Assembly (NCBI GenBank): GCA_964434535.1
Contig: CAYSWA010000060.1
Coordinates: forward strand, 1 to 8,862
Source of the DNA: SM23-32 sp964434535
GTDB lineage: Bacteria; Planctomycetota; Brocadiia; SM23-32
DNA length: 8,862 nt
Direction of reading: 5' to 3'
This document shows positions 1-8,823 of this stretch, one piece after another. The position numbers and the translations under genes were made by a program. The notes under the pieces are model-generated. The model was not told the origin of the DNA, did not search any database, and saw only the letters and a program-made list of their open reading frames with translations. Numbering within the stretch: the stretch's first letter is position 1; every line of letters begins with the position of its first letter.

Positions 1-2238
1 GCCGACCCACGTGCGCAGGCGCTCGGCGCCGCAGGCGAAGGTGCCGAGCAGGCCGGCCGCGGTGTCCAGGCCGTAGGGGGCCAGGTCGCGGGCCAGGGCG
101 GGATCGGCGAGCCTGCCGCGGAGCCGCTCCAGGTCGATGCGCAGCGGCTCCGACGTCGCCAGCAGCAGCATGTAGCCCTTGTGCCCGCCGTCCTCGTTCA
201 TCCCGTGCGGCACCCACAGGGAGGTGTGGGGGAAGACGCCGAGGAAGGTGCGCACGATGATCTTCACCTCCGTGACGCTCAGCGCGTGCATCGGCACCCA
301 CTGCAGGAACAGGCCGCCGGGCGCCAGGTGGTCGCGGCAGGTGCGGTAGAACTCACGGCTGTAGAGCACCCAGCTATCGCTGGACTTCGGGTGCGTGGAG
401 TCGCTCACGATCACGGGCCAGGTGCGCTGCGCAGCCAGCAAGTAGTTGCGCCCGTCGTCGATGGTGACCTTCACCTTGGGGTTGGCCAGCAGGCCGTTGT
501 TCTCCTCCTCCAGCAGGCGGGCGGCCTCCACGACGCTGCTCTCCAGGTCGACCACCTCCAGCGAGCGCACTGCCGGGCACTGCACCGCCGCCCCGGCGGC
601 GCCGCCGCCGCCGAAGCAGATCATCAGCGCCTCGTCCGGCTCGGGGTGCAGAAGCGGCCCCAGCACGCCCATCAGCTTGAAGCACTGGAGCGCGGCGTGG
701 TTGGTGGGCACCTCGCGCATGCCGTTGATGTAGACGCGCTTCAGCCCGCTGACCCGATCGCGCACGACGCTCGCCGTCCCGGTGCGCCCCTCCCGGTAGA
801 AGATCACCTCCACGTGGCGGCCCAGCTCCACCGAGCTGGCCAGCAGGGCGCGGCGGCACAGGTCGCCGGGCGCCGCCGCCGCGAAGGCGAGCACGGCGCC
901 GCCGGCGAGCGCGGGCGCCAGGACGCGCCGCGCCCAGGAGCGGGCGGCCGTAGCCATCAGCAGCGCCGCGCCGACACCCACGTAGAGCAGCGCCATCAGG
1001 AAGATGCCCGCCTGGATGCCCGCCAGGGGGATCAGCAGGAAGACCGGCAGCATCGCCCCGACCATGCTGCCGGCCGTGTTGAGCGCATAGACCGCGCCGA
1101 CCCTGCGGCCCACGCGGGCGACGCTGCCGGCGTAGGCCGCGCAGATCAGCGGGAAGGCCATGCCCATCAGCACCGTGGGGACCAGCACCGTCAGGCCGGT
1201 CATCGGGAGCAGCTCGACCGCCCCGGGGTCGCGCAGCTCGAGGACCAGCACGCCGGCGGGCAGGGAACAGGCGACCGCCAGCCCCAGCGCGATCAGCGCC
1301 CAGGCCAGCGCGCGGGCCGGCCGTCCTCGGCGCGCCAGAAATGCCCGGTAAAGGAGGCTGCCCAGGCCGAGCCCGAGCAGGTAGACGCCCAGGATGGCGG
1401 TGAAGGCGTAGGCCACGTTGCTGAAGAAGGCCAGGTAGCGGACCCAGAGCACCTGCGTGGTGAGGCCGGCCATGCCGGTGATGAAGGCCGCCGCCAGCAG
1501 CAGCGAGCGCGGGCCGGGCGCCCTTCGCTCGGGTGCTAAAGCGGCGGGGGAAGCCGGCGCGAGGGCCGGGGCACCGAGGCCGGCGACGATGAGGGCCGCA
1601 AAGGCGGCGATGCCCAGGTTCACCACGACGGCAACCTGGCCGGCGGCGCTCAACCCGTAGGTGTCCACCAGCCAGTAGCCGGCGGCGAAGCAGCCGGCGG
1701 CGGCCCCGAGCGTGTTCAGCCCGTAGAGCGCGCCGACGCGCCGGCCGATCATGCGGCTCGACTCTGTGCAGAACCGGCTCAGCAGGGGCAGCGTGGTCCC
1801 CATCAGCCCGCAGGGCACCACCAGGAGGGCGAAGGAGATGGCGAAGCGCGCCAGGCTCGGCACAAGCAGAGGCCCCGAGGCGAGCAGCGGCACCGCCGGC
1901 ACAGCCCGACGCAGCAGCTCCAGCGCCGCCGGCACGCCGAGCGCCCACAAGGCCACGCCGGCCTGGGCCAGCCCGTAGAGCGCCAGCCGGTGCGGGGAGC
2001 GGTCGGCCAGACGCCCGCCCACCAGTGCCCCGACGCCCAGACCCGCCATGAAGGCGCAGAGCACCACGCTGATGGCGTAGGAGCTGTTGCCGAAGACGGT
2101 GACGAACTGCCGGCTCCAGACCACCTCCAACGTCAGCGCCGTCCCCCCCGACAGGAAGAAGCAGGCGTAGACGCCGAGCCGCACCGCTGGAGGCAGGGCG
2201 CCGCCGGGGGGCACTTCTTCTGCGCGGCGGGTCGTCAA
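1..2238 (-). CDS. Fused multi-spanning membrane protein / spermidine-synthase-like protein (3' end outside window)
   Basis: The gene starts at a TTG and stays open for 746 codons to the window edge, so the C-terminus is missing. Residues about 20-480 are strongly hydrophobic and form two related blocks: GRRVGALYGLNT at 165-176 recurs as GRRVGAVYALNT at 377-388, and LTLEVVWSR at 35-43 has a partner LTTQVLWVR in block two. This duplicated module is typical of proteins annotated as fused MFS/spermidine synthase. A Rossmann methyltransferase-like domain follows, with FGGGG at 542-546, VVDLESSVV after it, DDGRN at 594-598 and SDSTHP at 612-617. Classical spermidine synthases use GGGDG and D-x-T-D-P to bind decarboxylated SAM and the polyamine; here the Asp of the first is Gly and the second Asp of the other is His (616). 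True polyamine synthesis is therefore uncertain, and the substrate and any transport role are unknown. It lies 53 bases behind the DUF362 gene and was probably co-transcribed with it. Family assignment is secure; function is inferred only broadly. Confidence 0.88.
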   Translation of the reverse strand, partial: MTTRRAEEVPPGGALPPAVRLGVYACFFLSGGTALTLEVVWSRQFVTVFGNSSYAISVVLCAFMAGLGVGALVGGRLADRSPHRLALYGLAQAGVALWALGVPAALELLRRAVPAVPLLASGPLLVPSLARFAISFALLVVPCGLMGTTLPLLSRFCTESSRMIGRRVGALYGLNTLGAAAGCFAAGYWLVDTYGLSAAGQVAVVVNLGIAAFAALIVAGLGAPALAPASPAALAPERRAPGPRSLLLAAAFITGMAGLTTQVLWVRYLAFFSNVAYAFTAILGVYLLGLGLGSLLYRAFLARRGRPARALAWALIALGLAVACSLPAGVLVLELRDPGAVELLPMTGLTVLVPTVLMGMAFPLICAAYAGSVARVGRRVGAVYALNTAGSMVGAMLPVFLLIPLAGIQAGIFLMALLYVGVGAALLMATAARSWARRVLAPALAGGAVLAFAAAAPGDLCRRALLASSVELGRHVEVIFYREGRTGTASVVRDRVSGLKRVYINGMREVPTNHAALQCFKLMGVLGPLLHPEPDEALMICFGGGGAAGAAVQCPAVRSLEVVDLESSVVEAARLLEEENNGLLANPKVKVTIDDGRNYLLAAQRTWPVIVSDSTHPKSSDSWVLYSREFYRTCRDHLAPGGLFLQWVPMHALSVTEVKIIVRTFLGVFPHTSLWVPHGMNEDGGHKGYMLLLATSEPLRIDLERLRGRLADPALARDLAPYGLDTAAGLLGTFACGAERLRTWVG

Positions 2239-2247
2239 CGGCGATGT

Positions 2248-2252
2248 CTCCT
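2248..2252 (-). promoter_or_regulatory. Ribosome binding site deciding a TTG start
   Basis: AGGAG on the minus strand lies 9 bases before the TTG at 2238-2236. No ATG sits in frame nearby; the next alternative is a GTG at codon 9, which has no comparable site. This is why I start the membrane/spermidine-synthase gene at the TTG. Confidence 0.6.
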
Positions 2253-2259
2253 GAATGGT

Positions 2260-2281
2260 CGCCCGCCCGGCGGGGCGGGCG
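2260..2281. repeat. Perfect 9-bp inverted repeat between the two minus-strand genes
   Basis: CGCCCGCCC at 2260-2268 and GGGCGGGCG at 2273-2281 are exact reverse complements around a 4-base loop. The hairpin starts 10 bases past the stop of the DUF362 gene and ends 7 bases before the ribosome binding site of the next gene. No T-run follows in either direction, so it is not a textbook terminator. It could stabilise the upstream message, attenuate the downstream gene or set the ratio of the two products. Which of these holds cannot be told from sequence. Confidence 0.6.
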
Positions 2282-2291
2282 GATCGGGCTC

Positions 2292-3545
2292 TCAGGCGCC
2301 GGCCCGCGCGTCGCGGCGCCGGCCGGTCACGCCCGCCAGCGCCCGCCGCAGCCAGCTTCCCTGTATGTGCACGGCGTCGTGCGGGCAGACCTCGGCGCAG
2401 CAGCAGCAGGCGATGCAGAGCCGCCGGTCGACCACGTAGCGTCCGGCGGCGTCGTCGTGGCTGATGGCACCGCTGGGGCAGTTGCGGGCGCACTCGCCGC
2501 AGCGCACGCATGCGTCCTGGTCGATGACGGCCCGGCGAGAGGTGAGCGCGTCGAACGCCCCGCGGAACATCCAGCGCGGCAGCACCCGCAGGGCCAGGGC
2601 GTTGGCGTACGCCGCCGGATGGGCGAAGTCGCCGGGGGCGAACGCCGCCGCCGGCTCGCCGCGCACCACGATGTCCGCCGGCCGGCCGATGCCGAGCCCG
2701 CGCTCGTGGCAGCGCGCCAGCAGCGGCACCCGCTCGGGCTCGAAGCCCATCACCTGCGCGCAGAAGGCGTCCAGGGCGACGGAGTCGCAGCTTGCGGCGA
2801 GCAGCTCCAGGTGGCGCAGGCTGCCGTTGGCCGGCCCACGTCCTTCCATGGCCATCACCCCGTCCATGAAGGCGGCGCCGGGGCGGATCAGTGCGTAGAG
2901 GTCCGAGAGCAACGTGGCGAAGTCCTCCGGGCGGGGGGCCAGCAGATGGGCCTCCTTCTTGGCGGCGCCGGGCACCAGGCCGAATACGTTCTTGACCGCC
3001 CCGGTCATGAAGGTCAGGCTGTGGGTCTTGAGCTTGGCCATGCTGACGATCAGGTCGAACTGGTCCAGGTTCCGGGGCAGGGCGATCTCGCGCCAGACCT
3101 CGCCGGCCTCGAAGCCCACGACGTGGCGCGGCTGGGCGTCCACGTTGTAGAGCTCGGCCCCGGCGGCGCGGGCGGCCCGTTCCATGCCCGAGACCTGGAG
3201 CGCGCGGGCCGTCGAGCCGTCGCTGAGCGTGCCGCAGGAGTCGCCGATGGCCACCTCGCAGCCGAACTCGGCCGTGAGCATCTCGGCCAGGGCCTGGACC
3301 AGGGCCGGATGGGTGTTGACGTGCGCCTCGGGGTCGCGTGTGCTGGAGAGCAGGTTCGGCTTCAGCAGCACGCGTCCTGCCTCGCGCAGGCGCTCCTGAA
3401 GGTCGGGCAGCGCCCCGACGCAGCGCCAGACGGCCTGACGCACGCGGCTCATGTTGTAGCTGATGCAGCGGGCCGTCCCGACCGTGGCCACGGCGTCGGG
3501 CCGGCGGCGCCGCACGTCCACCATGGTTGTTCCCATGTCCGCCAT
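2292..3545 (-). CDS. DUF362 protein with C-terminal two-[4Fe-4S] ferredoxin domain
   Basis: This 417-residue soluble protein has the DUF362 core at about 20-310: KPN at 62-64, GDSCG at 101-105, the stretch KLKTHSLTFMTGAVKN at 171-186 and DGVMAMEGRGP at 228-238. A ferredoxin domain follows with two full CxxCxxCxxxCP motifs, cysteines 346/349/352/356 and 377/380/383/387. Cys380-383 form a run of four cysteines. Two [4Fe-4S] clusters are expected, which suggests electron transfer in the cytoplasm; I see no signal peptide. The DUF362 reaction is not established, so none is assigned. The start is uncertain: ATG at 3545 is the longest choice but has no good ribosome binding site, while the Met at residue 8 (ATG at 3524) has GGGA 6 bases upstream. 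It is transcribed away from secA and is the likely first gene of an operon with the membrane/spermidine-synthase gene. Confidence 0.88.
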   Translation of the reverse strand: MADMGTTMVDVRRRRPDAVATVGTARCISYNMSRVRQAVWRCVGALPDLQERLREAGRVLLKPNLLSSTRDPEAHVNTHPALVQALAEMLTAEFGCEVAIGDSCGTLSDGSTARALQVSGMERAARAAGAELYNVDAQPRHVVGFEAGEVWREIALPRNLDQFDLIVSMAKLKTHSLTFMTGAVKNVFGLVPGAAKKEAHLLAPRPEDFATLLSDLYALIRPGAAFMDGVMAMEGRGPANGSLRHLELLAASCDSVALDAFCAQVMGFEPERVPLLARCHERGLGIGRPADIVVRGEPAAAFAPGDFAHPAAYANALALRVLPRWMFRGAFDALTSRRAVIDQDACVRCGECARNCPSGAISHDDAAGRYVVDRRLCIACCCCAEVCPHDAVHIQGSWLRRALAGVTGRRRDARAGA

Positions 3546-3554
3546 ATGTCTGGC

Positions 3555-3568
3555 GGCGCTTCCGCGCC
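3555..3568 (-). other. Hairpin in the leader of the DUF362 gene
   Basis: On the minus strand GGCGC and GCGCC form a 5-bp stem with a GGAA tetraloop, 9 bases before the ATG at 3545. It occupies the place where a ribosome binding site would be expected. The only strong site, GGAGG at 3575-3579, lies on the far side of the hairpin. The stem could bring that site closer to the start codon or hide the start region. This is an inference from spacing alone. Confidence 0.35.
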
Positions 3569-3587
3569 ACGTCCCCTCCGGCGGGCC

Positions 3588-3618
3588 ATTCTAACCGAGA
3601 AGGCGTCGGATATGCCAA
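3588..3618 (-). promoter_or_regulatory. Candidate sigma-70-type promoter for the DUF362 operon
   Basis: On the minus strand TTGGCA (3618-3613, 5 of 6 to TTGACA) and TAGAAT (3593-3588, 5 of 6 to TATAAT) are separated by 19 bases. The spacer is longer than the ideal 17. A transcript would start near 3581 and leave a leader of about 36 bases. The surrounding DNA is less GC-rich than the genes, which fits a promoter. Confidence 0.45.
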
Positions 3619-3647
3619 TGCTGGCGCCCTGTGCGGGGGGGGCAGGA

Positions 3648-3676
3648 TGGACTCCGGGCGGGCTTTGGGCTATAAT
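3648..3676 (+). promoter_or_regulatory. Strong sigma-70-type promoter for secA
   Basis: A perfect TATAAT at 3671-3676 stands 17 bases downstream of TGGACT (3648-3653, 4 of 6 to TTGACA). Such an AT-rich hexamer is rare in this DNA. Transcription would start near 3683, giving a leader of about 60 bases before the secA ATG. The same 200-base gap carries the DUF362 promoter in the opposite direction. Confidence 0.65.
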
Positions 3677-3743
3677 GGAGGATGCGTGGCTGGTGGGCCG
3701 CGCTTGTCCCGCCTCTTTCTTACTTGTTGTGTGGCAAAGGGTT

Positions 3744-6404
<2,661 letters not shown>

Positions 6405-6433
6405 CGGCGGCCGGCCGCCCGGACCGGCCGTCG
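6405..6433. terminator. Terminator-like hairpin after secA
   Basis: A 10-bp stem with one G-T wobble begins at the first base after the secA stop: 6405-6414 pairs with 6424-6433 around a 9-base loop. The core CGGCCGG/CCGGCCG is perfect. There is no T-run on either strand, as is common in very GC-rich genomes. It lies between convergent genes and could serve both. From 6434 to 6477 I see no further signal except the leucine-rich stretch described under findings. Confidence 0.5.
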
Positions 6434-6477
6434 CGGCGAGCAAGAGCAGGAGCGAGAGCCGTAGAGTCGTCACTTCA

Positions 6478-6522
6478 TCCTTCTGTTCTGCCGTCCTCTG
6501 CGTTCTCCGCGCGCTCTGCGGT
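6478..6522. repeat. Five-unit imperfect 9-base tandem repeat of CTCTGCG type
   Basis: The plus strand reads as consecutive 9-base units: TCCTTCTGT, TCTGCCGTC, CTCTGCGTT, CTCCGCGCG, CTCTGCGGT. CTCTGCG occurs exactly at 6496-6502 and 6514-6520, two units apart. Read on the minus strand it is a run of CGCAGAG-like units that begins inside the TAA stop codon of the mreC-type gene. From memory, similar CTCTGCG/CGCAGAG runs, often starting with TTAACCGCAGAG, occur in intergenic spaces of many environmental bacterial genomes. Their role is unknown to me. Confidence 0.6.
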
Positions 6523-7367
6523 TAGCCGCCGTTGGCTTTCGGGATGAGTATCTCGACCGCCTCCAGCCGCTCCAGGTCCACGCGCGGCGCCGCCCGCACC
6601 GAGAGGAACAGCGGCCGCATCGGGTCCCGCTCCACCGCCGTGACCGTCGCCGCCGGCACCCCGTCCGGCAGGGCCGCCGTCCCCGGGGCGGCCTCCAGCG
6701 ACGCCGTCACCAGCACGTCGCCTACCTCGACGAAGCTGTCGCGGTCCAGCCAGTCCACCATGCACTCGGCGCCGCCCGTCCCCTGCAGGATGCAGAGCCG
6801 GCGCGAGCGGCCCGCTCGGCAGGGCAGGGCGCTGGCCGGATCGGTGATCAGGCGCACCCTGCTCTGGAAGGGGCCGGCCTCCGTGACCACGCCGACCAGC
6901 GCGCCGTGCGCCGCGACGGCCATCTGCGGCCGCACGCCGTGGCGCGTGCCGGCGCGCACGCCGATGCTGCGGCGCGTGGCCGATGCGTCGTAGGAGGACA
7001 CGGGGGCGCGCACGGCCTCGACGCGTAGCCCCAGCACCGATAGGTCCCGCGCGCCGGCCAGCGCCCCGGCCAGGCGGCGGCGCTCGTCCCTCAGCGCCGC
7101 GTTCTCGTTGCGCAGCCGGACCACCTCGCGCGCCAGGGCCCGCTCGCGCTCCTCGCCGAGGAACATCTCCGTCAGCGTGCCCGTGGCGGCCAGCGCGCGC
7201 CCCGTGCCCTGGTAGAGCGCCGTCTCGACCGGGCCGGCGGCCTCGCTGAAGAGCACGCGCATCGGCGCCGTGAACCGCGCCGGCAGCAGCAGCAGGAACG
7301 CCGCCAGCACCGTCAGCACGATCAGCAGCCGCAGCCTGCGCCAGATGTGTCGGGTTCGGGTCGCCAT
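6522..7367 (-). CDS. mreC: Rod-shape-determining protein MreC
   Basis: MreC is a single-pass inner-membrane protein whose periplasmic part links the MreB cytoskeleton to wall-synthesis enzymes in rod-shaped growth. The 281 residues show the expected order: a basic N-terminus, one membrane helix at about 12-30, a charged coiled coil at about 70-105, then the beta-barrel domain. Family-typical stretches are GVRPQMAVAAHGALVGVV at 144-161, SRVRLITDPASALPCR at 169-184, GDVLV at 216-220 and TAVERDP at 243-249. Length is normal. The ATG at 7367 has only a weak AGGCGAG upstream, inside a 5-bp hairpin (7372-7385). Unlike the usual mreBCD order, neither mreB nor mreD is next to it: aroA diverges upstream and secA converges downstream. 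The TAA stop lies at the edge of the 9-base repeat. Identification is confident; the isolated setting is unusual. Confidence 0.88.
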   Translation of the reverse strand: MATRTRHIWRRLRLLIVLTVLAAFLLLLPARFTAPMRVLFSEAAGPVETALYQGTGRALAATGTLTEMFLGEERERALAREVVRLRNENAALRDERRRLAGALAGARDLSVLGLRVEAVRAPVSSYDASATRRSIGVRAGTRHGVRPQMAVAAHGALVGVVTEAGPFQSRVRLITDPASALPCRAGRSRRLCILQGTGGAECMVDWLDRDSFVEVGDVLVTASLEAAPGTAALPDGVPAATVTAVERDPMRPLFLSVRAAPRVDLERLEAVEILIPKANGG

Positions 7368-7390
7368 GGTCCGCTCGCCTGAGCGCCCGG

Positions 7391-7396
7391 ATTCTA
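7391..7396 (-). promoter_or_regulatory. Candidate -10 element for mreC
   Basis: TAGAAT on the minus strand (5 of 6 to TATAAT) stands 24 bases before the mreC ATG, giving a leader of about 17 bases. No good -35 is visible: the hexamer 17 bases upstream is GCCGTC. The same TAGAAT is found in front of the DUF362 gene. Confidence 0.35.
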
Positions 7397-7398
7397 CC

Positions 7399-7432
7399 CC
7401 ATCGGCGGGGGCGACGGCACGCGAGCCGATGG
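7399..7432. promoter_or_regulatory. 8-bp dyad in the mreC/aroA divergent region
   Basis: CCATCGGC at 7399-7406 and GCCGATGG at 7425-7432 are exact reverse complements separated by 18 bases. The dyad lies just upstream of the mreC -10 and over its expected -35 position, so it could be an operator. The rest of the 193-base gap holds a GCCCGGGC palindrome at 7435-7442 and a weak plus-strand pair, TTGCCG (7499-7504) and TAAGCT (7521-7526) with a 16-base spacer, which might serve aroA. I see no gene in it. Confidence 0.35.
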
Positions 7433-7560
7433 ATGCCCGGGCCCATTCGATTACCTCGCAGCGGAGGCATGCTCATGGGTATGTCTGCGGTTGAGCCTTG
7501 CCGCAGGACGCGGGGGCGGGTAAGCTCCTGCGTGCTGTGCACGCCGAACGGGGAGATGAC

Positions 7561-8823
7561 ATGCGCCTGGTCGAGCGCACAAACGCCGAAGGGGTCACCG
7601 TCGCCGCGCCGCCGTCGAAGGCGCATACGCTGCGGGCGCTGCTGATGGCCTCGCTCGCCGACGGCGAGGGGACGGTCCGCCGGCCGCTGCTCGGCGAGGA
7701 CCAGTGCCACGTGATCGAGTGCCTGCGGGGGCTCGGCGTCCGCGTCGAGGTGGACGGCGAGGTGGTGCGCGTGGAAGGCTGCGGCGGGACGTATCGCCCC
7801 GTCGAGGAAGAGCTGAACCTCGGCGAGTCCGGCGTCGGCATGAACTTCCTGAGCGCGCTGACCTGCCTCTGCGAGCGGCCCGTGACGCTGACGGGCGCGC
7901 CGGGCCTGCTGCGCCGGCCGGTCTCGGAGCTGGTGGCGGGGCTGGAGCAGCTCGGCTGCCGCATCGACTACCTGGGCAAGGAGGGCTTCCCGCCGCTGCG
8001 CGTCACCGGCGGAGGCATCCCCGGCGGCCGGGCGGCCATGAGCGGCGCCCTCACCTCGCAGTACTTCAGCGCCGTGCTGACCGCCGCGCCCTGTGCGCGG
8101 GCGCCCGTGAGCCTGGAGTGCAAGGGCGCGCTGACCGAGGCGCCCTACCTGGAGATCACGCTCGGGATGCTCGCCGAGCGCGGGGTGGCCGTCGAGCGCG
8201 AGGCGATGCGCCGCTTCGCCGTCCCGGCTCCCGTCCCCTACCGGGCGATCGACTACGCGGTCGAGGGCGACTACAGCAGCGCGGCGTTCTTCTTCGAGGC
8301 GGCCGCCGCCTGCGGCATCGGCGTGACCGTCACCGGCCTGCCGGCCGGCTCGCAGCAGGGCGACCGCCGCATGACGGCCCTGCTGGAGCGGATGGGCTGC
8401 GCCGTGCGCCGGGAAGGCGACGCCGTCACGGTCAGCGGCGCTCCCCTGCGGGCCATCGAGGCGGACATGACGGACGTGCCCGACCTGGTGCCGCCGCTGG
8501 CGGTGACGGCGGCCTTCGCCGAGGGCACCACGCGCCTGAGCGGCATCGCCCATCTGCGCCACAAGGAGTCGGACCGCCCGGCGGCCATCGTCAGCGAGCT
8601 GGCGAAGATGGGCATCCGGGCAAGCTGCGACGGGCCGGCGCTCTCGATCGAGGGCGGGCGGCCCAGGGGCGCCGAGATCGACCCGCACAACGACCACCGC
8701 ATCGCCATGAGCTTCGCCGTGGCCGGCCTCGCCGTCGGAGGCCAGGCCATCCGCGACCCCGGCTGCGTCGCCAAGTCCTTCCCCGACTTCTGGGAGCGGC
8801 TCGCCGCGAGCCATTTGCGCTGA
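7561..8823 (+). CDS. aroA: 3-phosphoshikimate 1-carboxyvinyltransferase (EPSP synthase)
   Basis: The enzyme joins phosphoenolpyruvate to shikimate 3-phosphate, the sixth step of the shikimate pathway, in the cytoplasm. The 420 residues match the usual length. Seen motifs are PPSKAHTLRA at 17-26 (Lys20, Arg25), RRP at 118-120, TSQ at 165-167, EGDYSSA at 235-241, SQQGDRR at 264-270, VPD with Asp308, HLRHKESDR at 331-339, NDHR at 377-380 and AKSFPDF at 404-410 with Lys405. These keep the counterparts of E. coli Asp313, Lys340, Glu341, Arg386 and Lys411. Two loops differ: the Ser after the first Lys (E. coli Ser23) is Ala21, and the GNAGTAMRP loop reads GESGVGMNF at 88-96, so the Arg at E. coli 100 is Asn95. 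ATG 7561 is chosen because GGGGAG lies 5 bases upstream; an in-frame TTG at 7498 has no such support. The 39 bases after the stop show no gene start, though GGGAGG near the end could precede one. Confidence 0.92.
   Translation: MRLVERTNAEGVTVAAPPSKAHTLRALLMASLADGEGTVRRPLLGEDQCHVIECLRGLGVRVEVDGEVVRVEGCGGTYRPVEEELNLGESGVGMNFLSALTCLCERPVTLTGAPGLLRRPVSELVAGLEQLGCRIDYLGKEGFPPLRVTGGGIPGGRAAMSGALTSQYFSAVLTAAPCARAPVSLECKGALTEAPYLEITLGMLAERGVAVEREAMRRFAVPAPVPYRAIDYAVEGDYSSAAFFFEAAAACGIGVTVTGLPAGSQQGDRRMTALLERMGCAVRREGDAVTVSGAPLRAIEADMTDVPDLVPPLAVTAAFAEGTTRLSGIAHLRHKESDRPAAIVSELAKMGIRASCDGPALSIEGGRPRGAEIDPHNDHRIAMSFAVAGLAVGGQAIRDPGCVAKSFPDFWERLAASHLR

Noticed and set aside
181..1539. A 452-codon plus-strand frame opposite the membrane/spermidine-synthase gene
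   Set aside because: The product is a His/Gln/Arg/Gly-rich shadow with no domain, and the minus-strand gene is strongly supported.
2244..3743. A 500-codon in-frame extension upstream of SecA
   Set aside because: It runs antisense to the DUF362 gene, crosses the secA promoter and has no resemblance to any SecA N-terminus. The family match begins at 3744.
6475..8814. A 779-codon open frame on the minus strand opposite aroA and overlapping mreC
   Set aside because: It is a by-product of high GC third positions in aroA. Its product is a low-complexity Arg/Ala/Gly/His-rich string without motifs, and both genes it overlaps are clearly recognisable.
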